64,000 bases of DNA from Mesorhizobium wenxiniae (GTDB taxonomy: Bacteria; Pseudomonadota; Alphaproteobacteria; Rhizobiales; Rhizobiaceae). Shown piece after piece: positions 18,470 to 29,916 of the stretch (its first letter is position 1; every line of letters starts with the position of its first letter). Below the pieces are notes generated by a model. That model was not told where the DNA came from. It worked only from the letters and a program-made list of their open reading frames with translations, and ran no database searches. The stretch lies in the NCBI RefSeq assembly GCF_002284535.1, contig NZ_NPKH01000011.1, positions 137,115 to 201,114 of the forward strand, given 5' to 3'. The translations under genes and the position numbers were made by a program.

Positions 18470-20121
18470 TGGCTGACCAGCGAGCAAAGTCCGTGCTGCT
18501 CGACATCCGCAATCTGCGCATCGAGGCCACGGTGTTCCCGCCGGGCGAGCCGCCGAAGAACATCGTGCTGGTCCATGATGTGTCGCTGACGCTCGAGAAG
18601 GGCAAGGTGCTCGGCCTGATCGGCGAGTCCGGCGCCGGCAAGTCGACCATCGGCCTGGCATCGATGGGCTATGGCCGCGGCGGCGTGCGCATCACCGGCG
18701 GCGAGGTCATACTGAACGGCCGCGACATCCTCAAGGGCGGCAAGGAGGGCTTTCGCAAGCTGCGCGGCCGCGAGGTGTGCTATGTCGCGCAATCGGCTGC
18801 CGCCGCCTTCAACCCGGCGCACAGACTGATGGACCAAGTGGTCGAGGCGACGCTGCTGCATGGCACGGCGACACGGGCCGCGGCCGAAAAACGCGCCGTC
18901 GCGCTGTTCAAGAAGCTCAGCCTGCCGAACCCCGAAAGCATCGGCGAGCGCTTTCCGCACCAGGTGTCCGGCGGCCAGCTGCAGCGCGTGATGACGGCGA
19001 TGGCGCTGTGCTCCGAGCCCGACCTGATTGTCTTCGACGAACCAACCACGGCGCTCGACGTGACGACGCAGATCGACGTGCTGGCGGCGATCAAGGACGC
19101 CATCCGCGACACCCATGTCGCGGCGCTCTACATCACTCACGACCTTGCCGTCGTCGCGCAGGTCTCGGACGAGATCATGGTGCTGCGCCATGGCCGGCTG
19201 GTCGAATGGGGCGGCACCCGCCAGATCATCAAGGAGCCGCGCCAGGAATACACCAATGCGCTGGTCTCGGTGCATGAGATCGAGCACCAGGAGCAGAAGC
19301 CCGGCACGACGCCGTTCCTGTCGGTCAAGAACATCACCGCCGCCTATGGCCGCAGCCATATCAAGGTGCTGAAGAACGTCTCGGTCGACATCTATCCGGG
19401 CCAAACGCTGGCCGTGGTCGGCGAGTCCGGGTCCGGCAAGTCGACACTGGCGCGCGCCATCACCGGCCTCCTGCCACCCGAAGAGGGCACCGTCACCTTC
19501 GATGGACGTCCGCTCGCCAACCGGCTCGCCGACCGGCCCAAGGAGGATCTGCGCCAGTTGCAGATGATCTATCAGATGGCCGACGTGGCGATGAACCCGC
19601 GCCAGACCGTCGGCACCATCATCGGCCGGCCGCTCGAATTCTATTTCGGTCTGCGTGGAAGGCAACGTGACGCCCGCGTCGCCGAGCTGCTCGACAAGAT
19701 CGAAATGGGCAAGGGTTTCATCGACCGCTACCCGGCCGAGCTTTCCGGCGGCCAGAAGCAGCGCGTCTGCATCGCCCGCTCGCTTGCGGCCAAGCCGAAG
19801 CTGATCATCTGCGACGAGGTGACCTCGGCGCTCGACCCGCTGGTGGCCAATGGCATCCTGAAGCTGCTGCTCGAGCTGCAGAAAGAGGAAAACGTCGCCT
19901 ATCTGTTCATCACCCACGACCTCGCTACGGTGAAGTCGATCGCCGATTCGATCGCGGTGATGTATCGCGGCGAGGTGGTGCGCTACGGCGCGAAAAGCCA
20001 GGTGCTGGCGCCGCCGTTCGATGCCTACACCGACCTTCTCTTGTCCTCAGTCCCCGAAATGGAGATCGGCTGGCTGGAAAAGGCGATCAAGGGACGGCGC
20101 ATGGCCAGCGCGGGCAATTAG
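18469..20121 (+). CDS. Fused ABC transporter ATPase (DppD-DppF type)
   Basis: A 550-residue protein with two complete nucleotide-binding domains in one chain. Domain 1 has Walker A GESGAGKST, signature VSGGQLQR and Walker B LIVFDEPTTALD. Domain 2 has Walker A GESGSGKST, signature LSGGQKQR and Walker B LIICDEVTSALD. Each is followed by an H-loop YITHDL or FITHDL. It powers the upstream DppB/DppC pair, so the operon encodes a complete importer. Both ATP sites look catalytically competent. Confidence 0.94.
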   Translation: MADQRAKSVLLDIRNLRIEATVFPPGEPPKNIVLVHDVSLTLEKGKVLGLIGESGAGKSTIGLASMGYGRGGVRITGGEVILNGRDILKGGKEGFRKLRGREVCYVAQSAAAAFNPAHRLMDQVVEATLLHGTATRAAAEKRAVALFKKLSLPNPESIGERFPHQVSGGQLQRVMTAMALCSEPDLIVFDEPTTALDVTTQIDVLAAIKDAIRDTHVAALYITHDLAVVAQVSDEIMVLRHGRLVEWGGTRQIIKEPRQEYTNALVSVHEIEHQEQKPGTTPFLSVKNITAAYGRSHIKVLKNVSVDIYPGQTLAVVGESGSGKSTLARAITGLLPPEEGTVTFDGRPLANRLADRPKEDLRQLQMIYQMADVAMNPRQTVGTIIGRPLEFYFGLRGRQRDARVAELLDKIEMGKGFIDRYPAELSGGQKQRVCIARSLAAKPKLIICDEVTSALDPLVANGILKLLLELQKEENVAYLFITHDLATVKSIADSIAVMYRGEVVRYGAKSQVLAPPFDAYTDLLLSSVPEMEIGWLEKAIKGRRMASAGN

Positions 20122-20128
20122 ACACCCC

Positions 20129-20968
20129 GTGGCGCTGACGACAAAACTTCTGCTGATCATCCTCGACGGCGTGCCTTACCGCAACTGGCGCCGGCTGATG
20201 GGCAATCTCGAAGGCTGGGTGCAATCGGGCGAAGCGCGCATCTGGAAGATGCGTTCCGTGCTGCCGTCGACCTCGGCCTGCTGCTATGCCTCGATCCACA
20301 CCGGCGTGGCGCCGCAGGTGCATGGTATCCTGACCAACGAGAACCGGTTTCGCGTCGAGCAACCGGATATCTTCTCCGAGGTCAGCAAGGCCGGTGGCAA
20401 GACCGGCGCGGTCACCCATTCCTACTGGTCCGAATTCTTCCGGGCCTATCCTTTCGATCTGGTCGAGGATATGGAATTCGACGAGCCGGGCGGGCCGATC
20501 ACGTATGGCCGTTTCCACACGATGACCGGCTACAACGCCCGCAACCAGATGACGCCGAGCGACATCGACCTGTTCGCGACGCTGACCATGCTGACCAGGC
20601 GCCACGGCATCGACTACGGCATCCTGCATACCTGCACACTGGACTCGATGGGCCACCGCTTCGGCCACGACTGCCACGAGATGGACCATGCCGTTTATGC
20701 GATGGACGGCATGCTGGCCACCTTCCTGCCGCGCTGGCGGGAAGCCGGCTACGAGGTGATCGTCACCGCCGATCACGGCCAGACCGATCGCGGCCATCAT
20801 GGCGGCCATGACGACGATATGCAGGATTTTGCTCTGTATTATTTCGGACAGGGCAAGGGTCCGGAGGCCGATACGCTGCTCGACCAGCTGCAGCTTGCGC
20901 CGACGGTGCTTGCGCGCCTTGGCGTGCCGGTGCCCGCGACAATGAAGGCCAAGCCGTTCCTCGACTGA
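20129..20968 (+). CDS. Alkaline-phosphatase-superfamily phosphodiesterase
   Basis: A 279-residue nucleotide pyrophosphatase/phosphodiesterase-type protein. The metal site LLIILDGVP is at the N terminus, the presumed nucleophile lies in VLPSTSACCYASIHTG, and the second metal ligands are in TLDSMGHRFGHD and ADHGQTDRGHHGGHDDD. No signal peptide is seen, so it is probably cytoplasmic. The GTG at 20129 gives the normal N terminus. It lies seven bases after the transporter ATPase and is likely co-transcribed, suggesting cleavage of a phosphodiester in or from the imported compound. Confidence 0.85.
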   Translation: MALTTKLLLIILDGVPYRNWRRLMGNLEGWVQSGEARIWKMRSVLPSTSACCYASIHTGVAPQVHGILTNENRFRVEQPDIFSEVSKAGGKTGAVTHSYWSEFFRAYPFDLVEDMEFDEPGGPITYGRFHTMTGYNARNQMTPSDIDLFATLTMLTRRHGIDYGILHTCTLDSMGHRFGHDCHEMDHAVYAMDGMLATFLPRWREAGYEVIVTADHGQTDRGHHGGHDDDMQDFALYYFGQGKGPEADTLLDQLQLAPTVLARLGVPVPATMKAKPFLD

Positions 20969-21043
20969 TGCGCGTCTCCACTTCTCCCCCTTGTGCGAAA
21001 AGAATTTGCGCGCCTTTGGCAACGTTGCCGCTCTTCGGCTAGG

Positions 21044-21197
21044 CTCCGGAAAAATCCTGGGCGGAAGTGGTGAACCATTTTGCGCCGATCAGCGCAGACA
21101 GAAGCGCCACGGCCGAGAATTTCGGCCCCAAGGGCAGGGACAAAGATTTCGACTACGGCCTGCTGGTCACCAAGGCGGCCGAGGCTGCGATGGTATA
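21044..21197 (+). pseudogene. Possible C-terminal remnant of an unidentified gene
   Basis: Right after a stop at about 21041 a short frame reads APEKSWAEVVNHFAPIS... to ...FDYGLLVTKAAEAAMV and ends at TAG 21197. It has no ATG start and codon usage like the surrounding genes. It looks like the tail of a lost coding sequence, but I do not recognise the family. The rest of the 285-base spacer between the phosphodiesterase and aglR holds only a C-rich stretch near 20985 that resembles half of the local palindromic repeats. Confidence 0.3.
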
Positions 21198-21253
21198 GCT
21201 CTGGCGCTTTGGGGTTATGTTGATTCAGGTCAGGTCGAGCCGAAACCAGTGCG

Positions 21254-22276
21254 CTAGGCCCGGGCTCCGGCGACCGATCCCCTTACCACCAGATCGACCG
21301 GCCAGACTTCGCCGCGGGCGCCCTCCTCCAATCCGGAAATCCGCGCCGCTAGCCGCTCGGCGACGCGCGCGCCGGCCAAACGGATCGGCGAACGCGTCGT
21401 CGATAACGGCACCGAAAAATTTTCCGGCTTCAGCCAGGGGAAGACGTCGTCATGGGCGATCAGCGACAGGTCGCCGGGGATAGTCAGGCCGAGATCGCGC
21501 GCCGCCCGCACGACGCCGAGCGCCATGATCAGGCTGGAGCAGGCGATCGCGGTCGGCGCATCGCTGCGCTCGAGCAGCCGTCTGGCGGCGCGGTAGCCGT
21601 TCTCCTCGGTCATGGCGAGGGAACAGACATGGCCTTCGCCTAGGGCCAGACCGCTCGCCGCCAGCGCCCGGCGCACGCCACGCTCGCGGTGAATGGCGAA
21701 GGTCTCGCGGTCGTCGCCGTTGATCAGCGCCAGCCGCCGGTGACCGAGCTGGACGAGCAGCCGAGCCGCCTCGTGGAAGGCGCCCTCATTGTCGATGTCG
21801 GTGTAGGGGTAGTCGAAATCGAGCCCTTCGCTGCGGCCATGGACGATGAAGGGGATGCCGAGCGTGCTGACCAGCGCCACCCGCCGGTCGGCCGGCCTCG
21901 GCGATGAGATGTAGACGGCGTCGACCTGCCGGTTGGCGACGATGCGCCGGTAGGTCGTCTCCTGGTCGTCGGCATCGGCCGGGGACAGCACCAGGTCGAG
22001 TTCGTGCGAACGGGCGTAGTCGCCGAGACCGGACAGGAATTCGACGAAATGCGGGTCGATGTCGACGGTCGTCCCGGTCGGCAAGACATAACCGATCATC
22101 CCGGTCTTGCCGGTCGCCAGCCGGCGCGCGCTCGGGTTGGGGCGGTAGCCGTGGCGCTTGGCGGCGTCGATCACCCGCCGGCGCGTTTCCTCGTTGACTT
22201 CCGGGTAGCCGTTGAGCGCACGGCTTACCGTTGTCTGCGAAAGCGCCAGCATGTGGGAAAGCTGTTTGAGGTTCAC
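21254..22276 (-). CDS. aglR: LacI-family repressor of the alpha-glucoside operon
   Basis: A 340-residue LacI-type regulator. Residues 1-55 are the DNA-binding helix-turn-helix and hinge (LKQLSHMLALSQTTVSRALN, EVNEETRRRVIDAAKRHGYRPNP). The rest is a periplasmic-binding-protein-like effector domain. It starts with GTG at 22276 behind GGAGG. It is divergent from aglEFGAK, as in Sinorhizobium meliloti, where AglR represses alpha-glucoside use. Two palindromes sharing AAAGCGCTTT, one ahead of each transcription unit, are the likely operators. Confidence 0.9.
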   Translation of the reverse strand: MNLKQLSHMLALSQTTVSRALNGYPEVNEETRRRVIDAAKRHGYRPNPSARRLATGKTGMIGYVLPTGTTVDIDPHFVEFLSGLGDYARSHELDLVLSPADADDQETTYRRIVANRQVDAVYISSPRPADRRVALVSTLGIPFIVHGRSEGLDFDYPYTDIDNEGAFHEAARLLVQLGHRRLALINGDDRETFAIHRERGVRRALAASGLALGEGHVCSLAMTEENGYRAARRLLERSDAPTAIACSSLIMALGVVRAARDLGLTIPGDLSLIAHDDVFPWLKPENFSVPLSTTRSPIRLAGARVAERLAARISGLEEGARGEVWPVDLVVRGSVAGARA

Positions 22277-22294
22277 CGGAGGCCTCCAAGCCTC

Positions 22295-22304
22295 AAAGCG
22301 CTTT
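22295..22304. promoter_or_regulatory. Candidate AglR operator at aglR
   Basis: The perfect palindrome AAAGCGCTTT lies 19 bases upstream of the aglR start codon. It shares its core with the operator ahead of aglE, which suggests autorepression. LacI-family operators commonly have a central CG, as here. Confidence 0.65.
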
Positions 22305-22515
22305 TAACTATGGACTGTCGGCCCCGCCACGGCAAGCGCTGCTGCATTTAAGACCATAAGCACTGTTTCTGACCGGTTTGAAGCAAAATTTGCTGCTGGC
22401 GCGCCAAAAAAGCCTTCTGCATCGCATTTAGTTGCTCCTTATATCGGCAGAATTAAATCGATTAGCTTATATCCCTCTTGACTTCTGATCCATTCAGTGG
22501 CGTGATCGAAAAGAA

Positions 22516-22529
22516 CCAAAGCGCTTTGG
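22516..22529. promoter_or_regulatory. Candidate AglR operator at aglE
   Basis: The 14-base perfect palindrome CCAAAGCGCTTTGG lies about 110 bases before the aglE start and 30 bases after a TTGACT box at 22478. A repressor bound here would block the promoter or elongation. It matches the site at 22295 in its central ten bases. Confidence 0.75.
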
Positions 22530-22640
22530 AAGACTCTTCGAAAGGTTGCGGTTCCTTTCCGACTGAGTCACAGTCCTACGGCGTCGGCGGACGGAATGGA
22601 GGTTCCGTCCGGTGTTTGTCACCACTGGGAGGGAATACCT

Positions 22641-23996
22641 ATGACGAAAATGCTTCTGCTGAGCGCCGCTTTTGTCACGCTCGCCCTGGGCGCACCGGCG
22701 CAAGCCGAACTGAAGTTCAAGCCGGGTGAGGACCCCCGTTTCAACTGGGCAAACTACGAAGAGCTCAAGAAGGTCGACCTCAAGGGCGAGACGCTATCGA
22801 TCTTCGGGCCATGGCGCGGCGAGGACGAGGGCCTTGTGCGCACCGTTCTCGACTATTTCTCGGAGGCCACCGGCGCTGAGATCAAATACTCGTCGTCGGA
22901 AAATTACGAGCAGCAGATCGTCATCGACACGCAGGCCGGCAGCCCGCCCAACATCGCGGTGCTGCCGCAGCCGGGCCTAATCCAGGATCTGGCGTCCAAG
23001 GGCCTGCTGACGCCGCTCGGCGACGACACCGCCAACTGGATCAAGGACAATTACGGCGCCGGCCAGTCATGGGTCGATCTCGGCACCTTCAACGACAAGG
23101 ACGGCAAGCCGGGCTTCTTCGCCTTCCCCTACAAGGCCGACGTGAAATCGCTGGTCTGGTACTCGCCGGACAATTTCGAGGAAGCCAATTACGAGGTGCC
23201 GAGGACGCAGGAAGAGCTCGCCGAGCTTGAAAAGAAGATCATCGCCGACGGCGGCACGCCATGGTGCATCGGGCTCGGTTCGGGCGGCGCCACCGGCTGG
23301 CCGGCGACCGACTGGGTCGAGGACATCATGCTGCGCACGCAGACGCCCGAGACCTACGACAAGTGGGTGAAGAACGAGATCCCATTCAACGATCCCGCGG
23401 TGGTCAACGCCATCGACATTTTCGGCAAGATCGCGACCGATGACAAGATGGTCGACGGCGGCGCCAAGGCGGTGGCGGCGACCGACTTCCGCGACAGCCC
23501 GAAAGGCCTGTTCTCGGTGCCGCCGAAATGCTATTTGCACCATCAGGCGTCGTTCATCCCGACCTTCTTCCCGGAAGGCACTGAGATCGGCCAGGACGCC
23601 GACTTCTTCTACTTCCCACCTTACGCTTCCAAGCCCGACCTCGGCACCCCGGTGCTCGGCGCCGGCACGCTGGCCATGATCACCAAGGATAGCAAGAGTG
23701 CCCGCGCGTTCATCGAATTCCTGAAGATGCCGCTCGCCCATGAGATCTGGATGGCCCAGGGCGGTTTCGTGACGCCGTTCAAGTCGGTCAACAAGGAGGC
23801 CTATGCCAGCGACGCGCTGAAGAAGCAGGGCGAAATCCTTGCCGAGGCCTCGACCTTCCGGTTCGACGGGTCCGACCTGATGCCGGGCAAGATCGGCGCC
23901 GGCGCCTTCTGGACCGGCATGATCGATCTCGTCGGCGGCAAGTCCGCCCAGGATGTCGCCACTGACATCCAGAAGAGCTGGGACGCGATCAAGTAG
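22641..23996 (+). CDS. aglE: Alpha-glucoside ABC transporter substrate-binding protein
   Basis: A 451-residue family 1 binding protein. It has a Sec signal peptide (MTKMLLLSAAFVTLALGAPAQA) and a mature part beginning ELKFKPGEDPRFNWANYEE, as in rhizobial AglE, which binds sucrose, maltose and trehalose. The start at 22641 follows GGGAGGGA. It is followed by 240 bases containing two hairpins before aglF, an arrangement often used to make more binding protein than membrane components. Confidence 0.92.
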   Translation: MTKMLLLSAAFVTLALGAPAQAELKFKPGEDPRFNWANYEELKKVDLKGETLSIFGPWRGEDEGLVRTVLDYFSEATGAEIKYSSSENYEQQIVIDTQAGSPPNIAVLPQPGLIQDLASKGLLTPLGDDTANWIKDNYGAGQSWVDLGTFNDKDGKPGFFAFPYKADVKSLVWYSPDNFEEANYEVPRTQEELAELEKKIIADGGTPWCIGLGSGGATGWPATDWVEDIMLRTQTPETYDKWVKNEIPFNDPAVVNAIDIFGKIATDDKMVDGGAKAVAATDFRDSPKGLFSVPPKCYLHHQASFIPTFFPEGTEIGQDADFFYFPPYASKPDLGTPVLGAGTLAMITKDSKSARAFIEFLKMPLAHEIWMAQGGFVTPFKSVNKEAYASDALKKQGEILAEASTFRFDGSDLMPGKIGAGAFWTGMIDLVGGKSAQDVATDIQKSWDAIK

Positions 23997-24033
23997 GCGG
24001 TCCCGGCTGACGTGCGGACTGCCGATCCTGAAT

Positions 24034-24060
24034 GGATCCGGGGCTCAGTGGCCCGGATCC
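24034..24060 (+). other. Hairpin after aglE (possible mRNA stabiliser)
   Basis: GGATCCGGG and CCCGGATCC form a nine-base-pair stem with a nine-base loop 38 bases after the aglE stop. No T-run follows, so it is less like a terminator than like a 3'-end stabilising hairpin within the agl mRNA. Confidence 0.5.
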
Positions 24061-24175
24061 GACCGGCGGCCCGCGCCGCAGCAATCTTTGTTTATGAGCA
24101 CATTCCGGCATGACGCGCGACCAGCAAGACTAGAACCCCGCCTTGCATCCGGTCGCGTTCCAAACAACTGAATCG

Positions 24176-24223
24176 GCGCATGATCCGGTCGCCAAAGCCA
24201 TTCTCGACTGGCGGATCATGCGC
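24176..24223. repeat. Inverted repeat just before aglF
   Basis: GCGCATGATCCG at 24176 and CGGATCATGCGC at 24212 form a perfect 12-base inverted repeat with a 24-base loop. It ends three bases before the aglF ribosome site (GAGGGAGGG). The arms resemble the GCGCATGATCC palindromes scattered in rhizobial genomes. It could lower aglF translation or mark a repeat insertion. Confidence 0.6.
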
Positions 24224-24237
24224 AGAGGGAGGGACCC

Positions 24238-25251
24238 GTGGCGGCTCAGATTTTCTCGGCCATATTCGTCATCATCGTCGGCGTCGGCGGCTGCGTCGCC
24301 TATTTCTGGGGCGCCAACAAGCTGGTGGACATCATCTTTCCGTCGCGCGGTGTTGCAGGTGCTGCGGCCATCGACAATCTGCGCCGGCAGGGGATGATCC
24401 GGCCGTGGCTGTTCGTCGGCCCGGCCATGATCATCCTCACCATCTACCTGATCTACCCAGTCGTGGAGACGCTCAGGCTGTCGTTCCTCGATCGCGGTGG
24501 CGCCAACTTCGTCGGCTTCGCCAATTATGAATGGGCGTTCGGCGACCGCGAGTTCCGCACTTCCATCCTCAACAACATCATGTGGCTGGCGGTGGTGCCG
24601 GCCGCCTGCACGTTCCTCGGGCTGATCATCGCCGTCCTCACCGACAAGATCTGGTGGGGCACCATCGCCAAGAGCCTCATCTTCCTGCCGCTGGCCATCT
24701 CCTTCGTCGGTGCCAGCGTCATCTGGAAATTCATCTACGAGTATCGCGGCGCCGGCCAGACGCAGATCGGCCTGCTCAACGCCATCATCCAGTATTTCGG
24801 CGGCCAGCCGCAGGTCTGGATATCGCTGCCGTTCTGGAACAATTTCTTCCTGATGATCATCCTGATCTGGATCCAGACCGGCTTTGCCATGGTCATCCTG
24901 TCCTCGGCCTTGCGGGGTATTCCCGAAGAGACGCTGGAAGCGGCCGTCATCGACGGCGCCAATCCGTTCCAGATCTTCTGGAAGATCATGGTGCCGCAGA
25001 TCTGGGGCACGATCGCCGTCGTCTGGACCACCATCACCATCCTGGTGCTGAAGGTGTTCGACATCGTGCTGACCATGACCAACGGCCAATGGAACAGCCA
25101 GGTGCTGGCCAATCTGATGTTCGACTGGATGTTCCGCGGCGGCGGCGATTTCGGCCGCGGCGCCACCATCGCCATCATCATCATGATCGCGGTCATTCCG
25201 ATCATGGTCTGGAACATCCGCCAGGCGAACAAAGAGACGGGAGGACATTGA
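24238..25251 (+). CDS. aglF: Alpha-glucoside ABC transporter permease
   Basis: A 337-residue MalF-type permease. The N-terminal membrane segment (FSAIFVIIVGVGGCVAYFWG) is followed by further spans and the EAA loop ETLEAAVIDGANPFQIFWKI that docks to AglK. It starts with GTG at 24238 behind a strong GAGGGAGGG site. It forms the membrane pore with AglG. Length and order match the Sinorhizobium agl operon. Confidence 0.93.
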   Translation: MAAQIFSAIFVIIVGVGGCVAYFWGANKLVDIIFPSRGVAGAAAIDNLRRQGMIRPWLFVGPAMIILTIYLIYPVVETLRLSFLDRGGANFVGFANYEWAFGDREFRTSILNNIMWLAVVPAACTFLGLIIAVLTDKIWWGTIAKSLIFLPLAISFVGASVIWKFIYEYRGAGQTQIGLLNAIIQYFGGQPQVWISLPFWNNFFLMIILIWIQTGFAMVILSSALRGIPEETLEAAVIDGANPFQIFWKIMVPQIWGTIAVVWTTITILVLKVFDIVLTMTNGQWNSQVLANLMFDWMFRGGGDFGRGATIAIIIMIAVIPIMVWNIRQANKETGGH

Positions 25252-25252
25252 G

Positions 25253-26407
25253 ATGGCCGTGGCGACCGGAAAGTCCTTTGCCAGCCGTTTCGGCGTCCAT
25301 ATCGCTGTCTTCATCTTCGTCGCGATCTGGACCGTGCCGACGCTCGGCATTCTCGTCTCGTCGCTGCGCGACAAGGATCAGATCATCGCCTCGGGCTGGT
25401 GGAACTCGTTCGCCAGTTCCACCCAGACGGAAGCGGGCCGGCTGCCACCCGCCTCGGCGCAAGTCGAGAAGGACGGCAAGTTCGTCCTCGAGGGCAACAT
25501 CTTCGGCGACGCTCCGGCCCGCGACATCAGCGCCTTCGGCGTCAAGTCGTCGGCGCCGACGCAATATCCCGCCGGCACGACAGCCGATCTCGGCGACGGC
25601 GAGACCTTGCAGCTCAACGCCGACGGCAGATTCGTCATGACCTCAACGAAGCCCTTTGAGGGCGAGCGCGGCCAGCGCGTCTACTACGCCTCGTCGGCGC
25701 CGCCGAAATTCACCACCGAAAATTACAATACGGTGCTGTTTTCGGAAGGTATCGGCCGCTCCTTCATGAATTCGCTGACCGTCACCATTCCGGCGACGGT
25801 CATCCCGATCCTGATCGCGGCGTTCGCGGCCTATGCGCTGGCCTGGATGCGCTTTCCCGGCCGGGCGTTGCTCATCGCGGTGATCATCGGCCTCTTGGTC
25901 GTGCCGCTGCAGATGTCGCTGATCCCGCTGCTGAAGCTTTACAACGGCGTCGGCAGCTTCTTCGGCGTGCCGTCGAAAACCTATCTCGGCATCTGGCTGG
26001 CGCATACCGGCTTCGGCCTGCCCTTCGCCATCTATCTCCTCAGAAGCTACATTGCCGGCCTGCCGCGCGAAATCATGGAGTCGGCGCGCATCGACGGCGC
26101 CAGCGATTTCGAGATCTTCGTCAAGATCGTGCTGCCGCTGTCGTTCCCGGTGCTGGCCTCCTTCGCCATCTTCCAGTTCCTGTGGGTGTGGAACGATCTG
26201 CTGGTCGCGATGGTTTTCCTCGGCACCGAGGGCGACCAGATCGTGCTGACCGCCAAGCTCAACGCGTTGCTCGGCTCGCGCGGCGGCGACTGGGAGATCC
26301 TGACGACATCGGCTTTCATCACCATTGTCGTGCCGCTGATCGTGTTCTTTTCGCTGCAGCGCTATTTCGTCCGCGGGCTGCTCGCCGGCTCGGTCAAAGG
26401 GGGTTGA
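25253..26407 (+). CDS. aglG: Alpha-glucoside ABC transporter permease
   Basis: A 384-residue MalG-type permease. After the first membrane span there is a large polar loop (about residues 45-155, SSTQTEAGRLPPAS through VYYASSAPPKFTTENY), a known feature of AglG. The remaining spans and the EAA loop REIMESARIDGASDFEIFVKI follow. The start lies two bases after the aglF stop. Confidence 0.93.
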   Translation: MAVATGKSFASRFGVHIAVFIFVAIWTVPTLGILVSSLRDKDQIIASGWWNSFASSTQTEAGRLPPASAQVEKDGKFVLEGNIFGDAPARDISAFGVKSSAPTQYPAGTTADLGDGETLQLNADGRFVMTSTKPFEGERGQRVYYASSAPPKFTTENYNTVLFSEGIGRSFMNSLTVTIPATVIPILIAAFAAYALAWMRFPGRALLIAVIIGLLVVPLQMSLIPLLKLYNGVGSFFGVPSKTYLGIWLAHTGFGLPFAIYLLRSYIAGLPREIMESARIDGASDFEIFVKIVLPLSFPVLASFAIFQFLWVWNDLLVAMVFLGTEGDQIVLTAKLNALLGSRGGDWEILTTSAFITIVVPLIVFFSLQRYFVRGLLAGSVKGG

Positions 26408-26411
26408 GATC

Positions 26412-28076
<1,665 letters not shown>

Positions 28077-28100
28077 ATTTGGTATTCACTGGAGGGAATC

Positions 28101-29213
<1,113 letters not shown>

Positions 29214-29262
29214 GGCTGGCGGCCTAACTGCTGGATACAGGCAGTTTGGCGAAGGCAAAAAA

Positions 29263-29294
29263 CAAGAGCGGCGGGCAAAAGCCCGCCGCTCTTG
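29263..29294. terminator. Rho-independent terminator (14-bp stem)
   Basis: A perfect 14-base-pair stem CAAGAGCGGCGGGC / GCCCGCCGCTCTTG with an AAAA loop sits between convergent aglK and the first DUF680 gene. On the minus strand it is followed by six Ts, so it should stop DUF680 transcription; it may also stop agl read-through. Confidence 0.9.
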
Positions 29295-29310
29295 TGCGCT
29301 CAGGTCGCTG

Positions 29311-29529
29311 TTAGCGGCCGAACAGGTTGCGGTCGCTGCCGTGGACAGGCTTCTCGTCAGCCGGAACCGGATTCTGCGCCGGGGCCGAATTCTGGGTCGA
29401 AGCCGTGTACGAGCTGTCGACCGCAACGGCCGGTTGGTTGGCGCCGTTCGATCCATAATTGTCGCTACCGGCAAATGCGCTGCCGGCGACGGCCAGAACG
29501 GCGGCGGTCGCAAGAACAATCTTCGTCAT
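29311..29529 (-). CDS. DUF680-type small secreted protein, copy 1
   Basis: A 72-residue protein with a Sec signal peptide (MTKIVLATAAVLAVAGSAFA), so the mature 52-residue chain is exported. The mature core GSDNYGSNGANQPAVAVD, SSYTAS and the C-terminal VHGSDRNLFGR are shared with the next two genes. I assign DUF680 (PF05079), a family reported from Mesorhizobium loti, from memory of its form. Function is unknown. The start is fixed by the family alignment and AGGAGT; the longer frame from 29574 is rejected. Confidence 0.82.
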   Translation of the reverse strand: MTKIVLATAAVLAVAGSAFAGSDNYGSNGANQPAVAVDSSYTASTQNSAPAQNPVPADEKPVHGSDRNLFGR

Positions 29530-29601
29530 TTCAGTACTCCTGGATTTTTCGTGTTCCACCAGCGCGGCGGGCAAATGCCGCCGCTGCTGTTGGGCTCGAC
29601 A

Positions 29602-29826
29602 CTAGTTGTTGCCGAAGAGGTTACGGTCGCTGCCGTGGACGGGCTTCTCGTCAGCCGGAACCGGCTTCTGCGCCGAAGCCGAATTCTGAATCGAAGCCGT
29701 GTACGAGCTGTTGTCGACCGCAGCGGCCGGCTGGTTGGCGCCGTTCGATCCAAAATTGTCGCTGCCGGCAAAAGCGCTGCCGGAGACGGCCAGAATGGCG
29801 GCGGCGGCAAGAATGATCTTCTTCAT
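29602..29826 (-). CDS. DUF680-type small secreted protein, copy 2
   Basis: A 74-residue paralogue of the flanking genes: signal peptide MKKIILAAAAILAVSGSAFA, then GSDNFGSNGANQPAAAVD, NSSYTASIQ and HGSDRNLFGNN. The ribosome site AGGAGTACTAGAA is nearly identical to that of copy 1, which shows that the whole unit including its leader was duplicated. No cysteines are present and no enzymatic motif can be seen. Confidence 0.82.
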   Translation of the reverse strand: MKKIILAAAAILAVSGSAFAGSDNFGSNGANQPAAAVDNSSYTASIQNSASAQKPVPADEKPVHGSDRNLFGNN

Positions 29827-29916
29827 TTCTAGTACTCCTGAATAGTCGTATCCCCTCAGCGCGGCGGCCGCGGTCTTTATGAAAGACAACGCCGCTCTGC
29901 TGTTTGGGATCAGCTG

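Noticed and set aside
18244..19917. A 557-codon open frame on the minus strand across the fused ATPase gene
   Set aside because: Antisense of a recognised ABC ATPase with all motifs; no recognisable protein features.
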